DNA of 64,000 nt from Blumeriella jaapii (taxonomy: Eukaryota; Ascomycota; Leotiomycetes; Helotiales; Drepanopezizaceae). Both the position numbers and the translations under genes were made by a program. Below the pieces are notes generated by a model. The model made no database searches, was not told where the DNA came from, and saw nothing but the letters and a program-made list of their open reading frames with translations. Location of the stretch: positions 558,001-622,000 of the forward strand of contig VWND01000003.1 of NCBI GenBank assembly GCA_009599575.1, given 5' to 3'. The first letter of the stretch is position 1. Every line of letters starts with the position of its first letter. Below, piece after piece: positions 1-11,183 of the stretch.

Positions 1-515
1 GCGGTATGCTTTTGGTATTCTAGGAATAGTTTGGACACTACTCTCTTCACTTGAAACGGATATTGCACCTGTGGATTTCTTCGTTTATCTCTGACGCTCT
101 GGCTAGACGAAGCTTTTTTGGCGTACAAGTTTGGTTCTGCATGATTGCGTTTTCTCGAGAAAAGGTGAACGTTCGGACATTACTTCATGATCGTCCCGCA
201 GAATAAACAGGATTCGTAATTCTCGAGACTATTCTATTCACGAGAGAATAGGTGCGCACACACGAGTTGAATTTTATCACGGATAGTCTCATCCCAATTT
301 GAATTCTCTACAAACTCCCCTTAGATCCATTTTTACATTAAAGCGACATTAAAAAAATTTCCATTGTACAAACTCCAGGACTTAAACAAATGATCTTCCA
401 CGTAGGAAACTCGCGTTTGTTTTCTTTCGCTTACCTGGGAATCCTTGCAACAACTGCGGAGGGCTCGTGGTGGATGCTATCACTGTGAAGACTATCATGA
501 ATTAAATATTGCTAT
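1..515. other. Host flanking DNA, not repeat-derived
   Basis: This is the only stretch with balanced base composition and no sign of RIP. It matches nothing else in the window. It ends at the terminal TGTAAAAG of element A. No convincing coding region is visible: the short frames here are under 35 codons, and one possible 5' splice-donor-like CAGGTAAGC lies on the minus strand near 434. It is probably intergenic or gene-flanking sequence next to the transposon block. GCTAT (511-515) or its last four bases should be one half of the target duplication of A; the other half lies outside the window. Confidence 0.6.
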
Positions 516-782
516 TGTAAAAGTAGGTAGGAAAACCAGACTGATACGGCCATATGTCGGTGGGTAAGATAATCTAGGGAATCTCTAGAAGAAACTGAGA
601 AAAGGAAAAAAAAAATAAGCGAAGGTATAAATTGAATTGCGTGCTTATAATATTATCTAAGGGAGTGCTTTGTTTTTATACCTGTTGAAAGTAGTCAGTG
701 GCAGGAGGTTTCGAAAGGGTCTATGCCTCGACTATAGCTAAAACTACTAATTTCTATTAATACAAAGTATTACCGTTTTATA
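516..782 (-). repeat. 3' LTR of element A (267 bp)
   Basis: On the plus strand it begins TGTAAAAGTAGGTAGG and ends CGTTTTATA (CA mutated to TA). The same 267-bp repeat occurs at 17300-17566 and 28348-28614 as the two LTRs of copy B. Read on the minus strand it has the normal TG...CA ends. Confidence 0.85.
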
Positions 783-959
783 TTTTGTTTTAAATAATAT
801 ACGTAATCGTTTTTGATTACGACCAAAAAAAAATATAATTTTAATAAATGCAATCTAGTCTATTTTATATAATTTAAAAACTAATTAATCAAAAACCGAA
901 CTTTTTAATTTTATATTTTTTCGGTTTTTTAATTCGTTTTTGGCTTTTTTGCTATTAGC

Positions 960-1990
960 TTTTGCGAAGGGGTAGCGTTTCGCTTGTCGTTTGAATTATT
1001 TTATTTATTTTGCTTTTTTAAAAAATGGTTTAATAAAATGTTAATCGAAGTATCGTTTAGATTTACGAACGTTTTAATAGCTTTTTCGTCGATAATATTA
1101 TTAAATGTCGCCGCGACGAATGCTTTTTACGACTTTTTTCCGTAAATAATAGATTTCAGCTTTTGAACGTAGTTTTACGCTTTGCAAAACGCGCTAAAAA
1201 ATCTTATATTAAAATCGTGGAAGTAATCGATTAGCTCGTCGTAATTAAAATCGATTAACGCTTTTGCTTTTCGTAAAACTAATAAATCGGATTACGATTG
1301 TTTACCGACGAATGCTTTTGAAAAGGTTCCGAGGCTTATAAAAAAAACTATTTTACGAAATAGTTCGAAAATAGTCGTTTACAATCGAAACTACCGAAAA
1401 TGCTGTAATTGCTTTCGCCGCAATACAAATAATATCAGATTGCTTATCGAATTATCGTTTTCGAAGTAGTTTTTGTATTTCTGCGCTGTGTAATTGTTCG
1501 AATAAATTAATATCGCGCCGTCGGCTTTTTGGGTTCTGAATTTAACGAAAATTTTTTGCTTAGTCGAAAAGCTGATAAAAATTATTTTATTTTTTATTTC
1601 GTAGCTTTCGGTTTCGTAGTCCGATAAAATAGCCGAGGCTATTGTTTTAAACGCGCTGAAATACGAGAAAGCTAAGCTTTTCTGAATGGTTTTAATCAGT
1701 TTGGCGTCGTAGTATAATTGCAAATAAGCTTCGATTATTTCCGAATTATACGCTAGTACAAACAAAACGTAATAGTCGAAAATGGCGTCGGTAAGATTTT
1801 CGATTTTTTTTTTTTTTTAAAAATCGGCGATATCGAATTTTATAATCGTAATACGGTCGGGACCAGCGAAACTTAAGGCGATCGGAACGTTAAAATATAC
1901 TACGAAGCGGTAGTTTCCAGAATTCCGGGTAATTAAAGCAGCGAGGTAAAAGCCGGAATGCATTTTGAAAGCTTATTAAATAAAACTGTA
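960..1990 (-). pseudogene. ORF-Y of element A: unidentified distal 3' ORF
   Basis: A long minus-strand frame lies between ORF-X and the 3' LTR. The piece 1391-1765 is open for 124 codons, starting MFVLAYNSEIIEAYLQ; the same frame continues on both sides across TAA codons that are explainable as RIP of Gln codons. The C-terminal part is rich in Lys, Gln and Asn and looks basic. The homologous frame is present in copy B at about 17740-18760 with the same peptide order, so it is part of the family and not a chance frame. No signal peptide or membrane segment is evident. I do not recognise the protein. It could be a separate gene or the second half of ORF-X after a frameshift or intron. Confidence 0.5.
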
Positions 1991-2059
1991 AAGTATATTA
2001 GCGAAAAAAGCTATAAGCGCTTTTTAGGTTTTGACCAGTCGAAAATAATATTTATATAT

Positions 2060-4200
2060 AATTTTTTTTTTTTTTATAAAATATAATAATAATTTGTTTT
2101 TTTCGTTGTAAAACCTTACGTAATTAACGAATTCGCAGCTTAATTCGGATAAATTTTAAAAAATACTTTCGGTCGAAAGGCCAGAAAAGTCGGCTTTTAG
2201 AAATATTCGTTGCTTTTATTTTTTTACGTTTTAATCGAGCTTTATAATCGCGCTGAAAGCTTTAAAATCTGTTTTAAAATTTACGTAGCCTAAGTAAGTT
2301 TTCGTACGCGTTTAAATAATTCTCGTAATTTTTCGTCGAAATATAAATTAATTATTAAAATCAATTTCGAATACGTCGTAATCCGAATTTTTAATAGCAG
2401 CGAATCGATTAGTAAAATCGATAACGTTAATTCTTTTTGTAATTAAATCGCAATACGCCGCGTAATAACGCACGTGAAAATAGTAAAACTTGCCGTTTTT
2501 TTTAATATTAACGTTATTCGTAAAAACGAAATTAAAAAATCGGAGTTTTTCAGCGAAGAAAAGCTCGAGTAAAAACGGATTATCGTTTTTAAAAGTTTTT
2601 TTTATTTGTTTCGGCGTATTATATTTATAATCTTCCGAAAAAAGCTTGGTTTAGTTTTCGTTCGAAACGAAAGGAAAAAAGCTAACGAGTTTATTTGATT
2701 TTTATATAAAAATATCGAAGTAAAATTTCTGAATCGTTTCGTCGTCGAAAGCGAAAGTTTTAAGCAGAGTAATTTAATTTTAAGCTTTTTGTATGATTTT
2801 TTCCGCGATAATTTCGATATTTTTTTTTAAATTTTTTCGGTCGAATCGTATAATAATCGAAATTTTAAATGCTTTTATTAAAATTTAAAGTATTAGCGGT
2901 GGCGATACGACGTTTTTAAACGCAGCAAGCGTTTTTAGTATTTGTATATTTAATTTCGAAAAATTAAATTTAAAATCGTTTGAATTTTTCTTTTTCGGAA
3001 TGCCGATGTTTTTTAAATCTGATTTCGTAAAATCGTCGCGTTTTTTGTTAATTAGCTTAAAGCTTATGGCTCGGCGTCGATTTCCGGCTGTTTTTATTCG
3101 CGGTGCTTTTTTATTAGCGACGTAAATAATTTTTTTTTTCGAATAAAAAAAGTTTCGGAAATATCGGCGCGCTTTTTTACGTTTTTTATTTTTATTTTTT
3201 TCGGAATTGTTTTTATAAATATAATAAGTTTTTTATATTCGAATAAGCGGTTGTTTGCTATTACGCTTTTAATTTCGTTTTCGGATTTGTTTTCGATAAT
3301 TAAAAATAAAAATCGCCGAATTGTTTTAGCTGCTTTAAAAGTATTAATTGCTATCGCGTATGTTTTTTCGAACTAAACGAAAATAATATTAGCTTTTTCG
3401 TTTTTTTCGTTTTCGTAAATTTGAAATATCGGAATAACGTCGTTTTTTTTATTCGGTATAAAAATGCCGCATTTAGCGACGCTTAGTTTTTTGTTTTAAA
3501 AAAAAATTAAATTTAGGATTTCGCAGCCGATTAAAATTTTTTTTGGCGATTGCATAGCGTCGTCGATTAGTTTGCAAACAATTGTAAAAAAGCTTATAAA
3601 TCTGCGGGCTTTTAAATTATTAGCTTTCAGAGCTTGCGCTTTAAAAATATAAGCGTTTAATATTCAGATTCTTTTTTTAATAAAAATAATAGTTTCGAAA
3701 AAGCGAGCGAAATGCCGAAATGAAATAACATCGGTGATTTTGCTAAAAACGTATTTTTAAATATTTTTTTTTCGTTGATTTGGCAAAAAGCGCAATATTC
3801 GGTCTGTTATTTTCTTTTTGTTATTTCGAGCTTTTTTTGCTTCGGCGAAAGCTTTTAAAGCGTTATCGTAATTCAACAGAAATTTATCGTAATTAAAGTT
3901 TTTGCGAACGAATTTAATTTTAACGAAATTTTTGTAATCGAATAAAAATTCGTTAACGTTTTCAGTTATTATATCGAATTGCTTTATAAATGTTTTTACG
4001 AAAGCTGCTTATTAATTTAAAATAGCGGTATTATATATTTATTTAAATTCGAAAAAATTGCGTATAATAGTTTCGTTTTAAAGTAAATTAAAAATAAATT
4101 TGCTAGGTTTAGCAACGCTTTGTTTAAAAAACGATATAATATCGATAAGTTTGTTAATTAAAAAAGTATATTGTATTTGTTAAAAAATAATTAGAAAAAA
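2060..4200 (-). pseudogene. ORF-X of element A: unidentified ~700-codon 3' ORF downstream of pol
   Basis: This is the counterpart of the frame read through in copy B at 18850-20990. It lies on the same strand as pol, downstream of it, separated by ~400 bp of almost pure A/T. Readable blocks include CKLVDDAMQSPKK, KTIRRFLFLIIEN and AAYCDLITK. The stops are TAA/TAG at positions compatible with Gln or Trp. One stop is TAA here and TGA in B, as expected if a TGG codon was hit on different bases. A 32-bp copy of the palindromic repeat (3096-3127) lies inside it. No family is recognised; it is not gag, pol or an obvious envelope gene. Confidence 0.55.
3096..3127. repeat. Palindromic repeat copy 1 (32 bp, in ORF-X of A)
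   Basis: It starts ATTCGCGGTGCT and ends AGCGACGTAAAT. The arms are inverted repeats with the right arm decayed by one G-to-A and one deletion or loss relative to copy 19875-19907 in element B at the homologous site. Confidence 0.7.
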
Positions 4201-4620
4201 GTACGGGAATTGTAAAGTATTTGTATTTAAAAGCTACGGAAATCCGCATGCTGTTTTTTTAATAAATTATAACTGTTTAAATAAGCATCCGTTTAAAACA
4301 ACGAAAAAAGTAAATAATATAAAAAATAGCAAATAATAAAATATATAAAAAATAGTTTTCGTAAAATGTACGAGCAAAATAGATGTATCAGATATGCGGC
4401 TTAAACATGTACAAAGCTTTTATTTTAGTAAACAAAAAATACAATCAAACAAAAAAAAATATAATAAATGTTTTAAATAATATAAAAAAAGGTTTTAAAA
4501 ATAAACAGTATATATAAAACAGAATAATACAATTAAGCAAAACAAAAACAGTAAAATAATATATAATAAAAAGGAAAACAATAGGCAATAAAAATAATAG
4601 AATAATTAATAAACAATTTT
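4200..4620. other. A/T-only spacer between pol and ORF-X of A
   Basis: About 400 bp of nearly pure A and T separates the pol stop from ORF-X. The equivalent in B is about 21000-21414. The frames here consist of Phe, Ile, Tyr and Leu only and are composition artefacts. It may be an original spacer, perhaps carrying signals for expression of the downstream ORFs, driven further to A/T by RIP. Confidence 0.5.
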
Positions 4621-4772
4621 ATAAGCACCTTTTTCCTTTTCGATTATAAATAAAATCACGATTTGAACCGTGTTTTCAGTCGCCGGATTATCGATCGGTT
4701 GTTTCCAAATCTTTTTACGAGTTTTTTCTTTTTCAGAAATATAATCGCTCTGATCGGAATCGTCGTCGAAAT

Positions 4773-5038
4773 TGTGACGATTCACTCTGTTGCCACCTCT
4801 CGTGTCACCCCAGCAACTACGTATAGCTGCAAGCTCCCTGGTCTTCTGGTGGGTCTTCCTATCAATTATGGAAACTATCATATATATAAGGCTTTTTCCC
4901 CTTAGCAACCTTTGCCTTCTGCAGTTGTTGATTCTAAATGAATATTTTTGTTACAAAACCAAAGGCTCGTTTTATACTATATAAATACGGCGACCAATTG
5001 ATTGATTTCCTAGCCTTCCGATTAATTAGATCGTTATA
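4773..5038 (+). repeat. 5' LTR of G1 (266 bp)
   Basis: It starts TGTGACGATTCACTC and ends ATCGTTATA, from an ancestral ATCGTCACA that is intact in the 3' LTR. The ends therefore form a short inverted repeat TGTGACGAT/ATCGTCACA. The differences I see from the 3' LTR are transitions. Confidence 0.92.
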
Positions 5039-5389
5039 TTATTAACAACTCTTTTTCTACGCTAGCGACAGCGTAAATTATTTTTCCTTTCGAATTTCTT
5101 ACGGATTACATCAAAGTGATCGACCGGTCGTAAAAAGGCTTATTTCCGCATTTCGCGAAAAATAGCTTTTGTTTAACGATTTTCCTTTTAGCAGAGCTTT
5201 TCAGCTTTTGCTATTATATTTTAACCTTCCTCTTTCTTTCAATCAGCGAAAAAGCAATTTTTCCCAAAAGCTTTTTTTTCTGAAAAACAGTTTTTTTTCC
5301 GAGGAAAAAAAAACAAAGGAAAAGGCAAAGCGCCAATTATTTCGCTTGCCACCTTCCAGCCTAGCGCTGAAAGCGTTTAGTTAAGACTT

Positions 5390-6870
5390 TTGCAAAATCA
5401 ACTGAAAAAAGCGCAAAAGCGTAAACGACAACTTCTGAAAGCTATGCGATTGCGACAAATCTTTTAATTAAAACGTTTAATAAAATTTATCGAACGTGCT
5501 TCTGCCAGTCGCGAATCTGCTGCTTTTCCTTCTTTTTGCAACGTTTTATTTTAATTAACAGACGCTGCAAACCAACTTCCACGCTTTTCGCGAACTTTTT
5601 TTAGATTTTTTTATAACGGCCAAAACTTTAGCGCGCTTTTTGAACGCTATAGTTTTTATTTATCTGCTGACTTTCGACTAGCTCGTATAAAACGCGTTCC
5701 GAACTTTGAGTTTAAGCTAAATAATAATAAAAATTACAAAGCACGCCACTGGAAGACTAAAATTCTCGACAACCTCGAATTTTACCACGATTATTTCGCT
5801 GGCGATCGATTCCGCAAAAATTATATACTCGATCAGACCGAAAGCGTAGCAAAAAAGTTTCTGACCCCGCGTATTTTGAACCGTTCCGATCTTATATTTC
5901 CCGAAAAATTAATAAAAAAGGTCGCCGATTTTCTGGCCGATTTTTCCGACGTTTAAAAGGCCGAAGACGAGTTTAAAATGCTTGCAATAAATACGCACGA
6001 CGACTTTTAGCGATTTTATCTGCGATTTTCCATTTTCGCAGCGAACGCTTAAATACGAACTGATAAACAGCTTCGAAACGCTTTTCGCGACAAAATACCA
6101 AAGCGTTTACGAGAAAAGCTGTATTTGAAATAAGCGCGTACAACGATTTTAAAAATTAGCTTATCGCCGTCCGTTAAAAAAAACAAAATCAATTAGCTAA
6201 ACGAATTTTATACGCGAATCGCTTTTTAACCAAGTTTATTATTTATTAAAATAGTAGATTTTTAACCAAAGCGTATTACGAATCAAATCGTACGTACGAA
6301 AATCGTTTAAATGCTCCATAGGCTCCTTTTCAGCCCTTTGTTTTTTCTTTTTTTCTACGCCAGAACGCTTCCTTTGGCGTTTTTTCTTTTCGATCGGACC
6401 AACGACAACGCTCGTCTTTTATTTCATACCAAAAGGTTCGAGGCCAATTTGCACGATTTTTTACGGGCCGACCTTCGGTTCCACTCAAAAGCCTTTTCAG
6501 GCTGATAGGTGTAAACGAAGTCGAACCGGCCGAAAATTCGCCTTTCGATAATAATAATAAAAACGAAAACCTTTTTTCAAACGATTTTCAAAATGCATAT
6601 AAAAAAGTTAAAGGCTTTTCCGCCAGTCGAGGAAACGCCCAGGCCTAAGCAAAACCTTTTTTTTAAGCGTATTGCGCGATATGCGTTATTTTAACGTTCG
6701 AAAGCTTTTTGGTAGCGACTTATTAATAATCTCCGTTATATTTATTAAAAATAGCTTTTCGTACAAAATGAAAACGCTCGCCGATTTTAAAGCGAACGGT
6801 TATGCGTTAATCGATTCGGCGCTGATTAAGTTTTTTTTTTTTTTTTTAAAACCTTTGATTTAATCTTTTT
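5390..6870 (+). pseudogene. G1 gag and aspartic protease remnant
   Basis: The region after the 5' LTR reads as a broken gag. The block at about 5860-6050 corresponds to the 63-codon frame LNRSDLIFFEKLIKK... that is still open in G2. At 6672-6863 a frame of 63 codons contains ADFKANGYALID, the position of the retropepsin active site; the expected Asp-Ser-Gly-Ala is mutated to Asp-Phe-Lys-Ala, consistent with C-to-T and G-to-A changes. The protease is followed by a poorly conserved linker carrying palindromic repeat copy 2 and a long poly-T run. Confidence 0.75.
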
Positions 6871-7250
6871 CGGCTTTTTTTTTTGTAAAAAAGTATAATA
6901 AAGCTCGTGGCTATTTAATTATATATTTTACGCTTTTTAATTTTATTATTAACAATCGAATACAATCGTTTATTTTTTTTTTAATTACCAACCTCGGAAA
7001 TTATAGTGTGATTTTAGAAAAAGCTTGGCTGGCCGAATATTAAGTTTTACTAAAATGTAATAAACGCAAGCTTTATTGGCCGAAGTTTTATCCCCTTATA
7101 GCCTTTTACGCTCGTTATATTAAAATCTTTTATTTGCATCTCCGAAAGATTTAATTTCGCTATCAAAACGACGCTGTAAAACGTAATAAAAATTTTAATC
7201 AATTATAGCAAACTTACGACGCTGTGCGAAGCGCGAAAAGGTCGAATTTC

Positions 7251-7283
7251 ATTCGCGGTGCTAATTTCGATAGCGACGCTAAT
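7251..7283. repeat. Palindromic repeat copy 2 (33 bp, G1 protease-RT linker)
   Basis: It reads ATTCGCGGTGCTA, a 7-base loop ATTTCGA, then TAGCGACGCTAAT. The arms pair except for the two middle bases and one mutated position. In frame on the plus strand it encodes IRGANFDSDAN. Confidence 0.85.
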
Positions 7284-7571
7284 AAAATAATATAAAAAAT
7301 TATATTATCTTTCCAGGCTGCCGATTTTTTTTTTATTATTTTTTTTTTTTTTTTTTTTTTCTTTTCGTTAAAACAGCTTTTTTATTCTACGAAAAACAGT
7401 TATACCAAAAATCGAAAAAAAGCCTTCGCCGCGATGGCCTTTTAGCTTAATATAATCGATAGTTTAAATAAGCCATTTTTTAAATTTTTCAAACGACCAG
7501 TTCGAAAACGAATTTTTTAATTTACTGCTTATCCAATTTTCATTTGCCAAATTATTGCACACGCTTTTAAA

Positions 7572-10500
7572 TTGATTTCCAGAAAAAAAGCAATTAAAAT
7601 ATTTTTAATTTTCCTGTACGAAATCGATAAAATATTAGACGACCTTACGTATAACACTTTTTTTAAAACCCAATTTTACAGTTTTTTCGAACGTTTTAAA
7701 ACTAATAAAATATCGATTTCGACCTTTTTAATCAGCTTAGCAGAATTAACTTCGAATAAACCTTTTTTCGAATCTTTTCCTTCGAAGTACAAAAACCTCG
7801 AACACGTATTTTCTAAAGCCGCCAGTAACGAGCTAGCTTCTTACCGGCCCTACGACCACAAAATCGAGCTTATTATAAATGAAAAAAAGCTAAAATATAC
7901 TTTTTTATACAAAATATCGATTTCAAAGCTCGAAATTATCAAAACCTATTTGCAAAACAACTTTGATAAAAGTTTCATCGAATCTTCCATCGTTTTCTTC
8001 GCTGCTCCAATGCTTTTCGCTAAAAAACCCGACGGTTTATTGCGTTTTTATATCGATTATCGAGCTTTTAATAATATTATTCGTAAAGATCGCTATTTTT
8101 TCTTTTTTATCGATAAGACTTTTGTTCGTTTTTCGGAAGCGCGAATTTTTACGAAATTCGATATTCGTTAAGCTTTTTATAAAATTCGAATAGATTTCGT
8201 TAATAAAAAACTAACGACGTTTCGTACGCGTTACGGCGCTTATAAGTGCAAAATGCTACCTTTTGGCCTTATTAATAAACCCGCAATTTACTAACGCTAT
8301 ATAAACGACGTTTTTTTCGATTATTTGAACGATTTTTGTATTATATATTTGAATAACATTTTTATTTATTCGTTCGACTTTTTGAAACACGCTATATACG
8401 TTCGCAAAATGTTTTAAAAGCTCGCTAACGCTGGATTACAGGCCGATATTCGAAAGTTTGAATTTAACGTTATTCGGACCCGTTACCTAGGTTTTATTAT
8501 TTCGATTAAAAGCTTAAAGATAAATCCAAAGAAAGTTTTCGTAATCGTTTACTGAAAGCCTCCTATTATTGTAAAAAGTGTATAAAGCTTTTTTGGTTTT
8601 TGTAATTTTTACCGACGTTTTATTCGAAACTACGGTATAATTGCAAAGCTTTTGGTCCATTTAATTAAAACTAACGTTTTTTTCAATTTTATTTTTGAAT
8701 ATTAAAAGAGTTTCGACCTTTTTATACTAGCTTTTATTACTGCACCAATTTTATAATATTACAGGCAAAACCTTCCCTGCATATTAGAAATTGACGTTTC
8801 CGACGGCGTAGTAGCTTTTGTGCTTTCGCAATTTTATAGCGACGACTGGCTTTCAGTCGCCTATTTTAGTAAAACTATAGCTTTCGCAAAGCTAAACTAC
8901 GTCGTATACGATAAAAAAATGCTCGCAATCGTAAAATTTCTAAGTAATTTTCGTGCTAAATTAGCTAGTTTAGTTTATTAGATTAAAATAATTACTGATT
9001 ATAAGATTTTAAAGTATTTTATAATTTTCAAATTTTTCGCTCGATAAATACGCTGAGCCGAACTCTTCGCCGACTACAACTTTTTTATTACGTACAAATC
9101 AAATAAACATAACCTTTTGACTGACGCATTAACACGTCGTACGAGCGAATTCGACCGCCAAAACTCTTTTAAACGCATTCAGCGCCTGCAAATATTTTTT
9201 CGAACCGATTAGATCGATTATCGCTTTTTGATTAAAAAACTTCGACCGCTTACGGCCTTCGAAACAGCTGTTTTTATCGTTGAAATAGCTGATTTTTCTT
9301 TCGCACTTCGTATCGTTAACCAGCTTTTCCACGCTAATCGCATAATTAGCAGTTTGATAGCCTTCCGAAAAAAAGCTGTACGAAACGCTACGAAAAGAAA
9401 CGACGATAATAATATTCCGTTTTCGTATATATTTAAACGCGACTTGCTGTTATATTACGGCCGTTTAATAATATCAGACGTCGATTATTTTCGTTTGGCT
9501 TTTATACGAAAAGTGCACGACCAGATTTTTACCGCTTACTTCAGCGCTCGCAAAACTACGCAATTGCTTTCGGACTAATATTATTAGCGAGATATAATAG
9601 CCTTTGTAAAATAATATTATCGCAACTGCCACGCTTATCGAAAAAGTTTTATTTCAAAAGATAAGCGCTCCGATTTTCTTCAGCTTTTTTCTGTTTTTGA
9701 CCACTTTTGGAAGCATATTATAATAGATTTTTGCAATTTTAATAAAAACAAATACGGTTACGATAACGTATTCGTAATAATAAATCGCTTTTCCAAGCAG
9801 ATTATTTCGATTTCTTGCCATAAGAATATCGACGCTCGAAGCTTCGCCAAATTATATATATTCCACGTATACAAGTATTTTAACCTTTCAAAAAGTATTA
9901 TTAGCGATCGTAGCTTTTAGTATTAATTTATTTTCTGATCTGAATTACAAAATATTCGGTACGCAATTAAAGCTTTCGACAGCCGCTTATTCTAAAACCG
10001 ATAGTCAGACCGAAATTTACAACTAATATTTGCAAAAACGTTTTCGATCTTTCGTAAACTTTTATTAAAACGATTGAAACGAATTTCTTTTAATAATAGA
10101 TTTCGCTCAAATAGTTCTTTTTTATAAGAATCTAAATGGCCTTTCACTTTTTGAAATTGTATACGGTTATATTCCTTATATTAATTGAAACTGGAAGCTC
10201 GATACTTCTCTTTTTCTTAACCTTTTATATAAGCTAAACGTAAACGAAGCTTGTGCGTACGCTCGCCGCCATTACGACGCCTGGAACTTCGCCAAATCGC
10301 ATTTTTAATAAATCTACGATAAAATAAAAAAAAGTGCGAATAAATCTCGCCGCGCGAACGATTTTGACGTTGGCGACTACGTATAGCTCGATATGCGCCT
10401 ATTTCCGATCTTCCGGCCTTTTCGTAAATTCGACAATTCTATAAACGGCCTTTTTAAAATTATAGCCAAAATTTTCGACAACGCTTTTAAACTAAACCTT

Positions 10501-10914
10501 TCTAGTATTATAAACGTATATTTAGTTTTTTACGCTAGTCGATTGCGTAAAGCAGCTAACGACGCGCTTTTAGATCAGGTTAATCCAGCCTCTGAATCTA
10601 TTAATATAACTGGTAAGTTTAAATACGAAATCGAAAAATTAATCGCCTGTCGAATGCAGCGGAAAACCTTTTAGTACAAAGTTTTTTAGGTAGGCTTAAA
10701 TAAAAATCTTACGTAATACCCCGCGTCTGACTTTATATACGCTCTCCTGAAAGTGCGCGATTTTTATTTGGCGTATAAAAAGCTTCCCGGTCCTTCTGCA
10801 AAACTTGTAAACTGGCTAAAGGTATATTCCGAAGGTTTGGATTCGTACGATCATTTGGATAATAACGTACCAATGGATAAAAGCTCGAGGACGCGCTTTT
10901 TTCGGACGGGGGGG
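7572..10914 (+). pseudogene. G1 pol remnant: RT, RNase H, integrase, chromodomain
   Basis: RT begins in the frame 7572-8171 (199 codons), with FAAPMLFAKKPDG and YIDYRAFNNI of the Gypsy RT fingers. The catalytic YLDD reads YLNN at 8346-8357. RNase H follows at about 8780-9130 (readable LEIDVSDGVVAFVLSQF). The integrase zinc-binding region is at about 9470-9650 and its core, with IIIDFCNFNKNKYGYDN, at about 9715-9950. A C-terminal chromodomain is readable at about 10619-10730 (YEIEKLIACRMQ, then YKVFWVGL-like with a stop at the Trp). Such a chromodomain is typical of chromoviruses and is known in the family to bind methylated H3K9. All stops seen are TAA or TAG, as left by RIP. Confidence 0.88.
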
Positions 10915-10917
10915 TAA
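10895..10917 (+). other. Polypurine tract region of G1
   Basis: The sequence GCTTTTTTCGGAC followed by seven G and TAA lies directly before the 3' LTR. This is the expected plus-strand priming site. H1 and TRG carry closely similar tracts at the same place. Confidence 0.7.
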
Positions 10918-11183
10918 TATGACGATTTATTTTATTATTACCTTTCGTGTCATCCCAGCAACTACGTATAGCTGCAAGCTTTCTGGTCTCCTGGTGGGTC
11001 TTTCTATTAATTATGGAAACTATTATATATATAAGGCTTTTTTCTTTTAACAACCTCTGCCTTTTGCAGTTATTGATTTTAAATGAATATTTTTGTTACA
11101 GAACCAAAGGCTCGTTTTATATTATGTAAACACGGCGACCAGTTGACTGATCTCCCAGCCCTTCGACTGATTAGATCGTCACA
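10918..11183 (+). repeat. 3' LTR of G1 (266 bp)
   Basis: It starts TATGACGA (TG mutated to TA) and ends GATCGTCACA. It is followed by the GAAAT duplication. It is the same length as the 5' LTR. Confidence 0.92.

Larger units (their letters stand above)
4773..11183 (+). mobile_element. Element G1: chromodomain Ty3/Gypsy retrotransposon (6,411 bp)
   Basis: It is bounded by 266-bp LTRs and a perfect 5-bp target duplication GAAAT (4768-4772 and 11184-11188) inside element A, near the C-terminal end of A pol. Internal order on the plus strand is gag, protease, RT, RNase H, integrase, chromodomain, then a G-rich polypurine tract. Copies G2 (45001-51410) and G3 (from 51633, reversed) have the same structure and nearly the same length. 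Many TAA/TAG stops and transition-only LTR differences show it was inactivated by RIP after insertion. Confidence 0.93.

Noticed and set aside
435..498. Small first exon on the minus strand (ATG at 498, donor at 434)
   Set aside because: It is only 21 codons, with no acceptor, homology or continuation that can be supported. Kept only as a remark on the host flank.
4606..4908. 100-codon frame on the minus strand joining element A to the G1 LTR
   Set aside because: It crosses the 4772/4773 insertion junction. The first part is the pol end of A and the rest is LTR sequence. The same applies to frames across 3' LTRs at 10733-11053 and 51032-51280.
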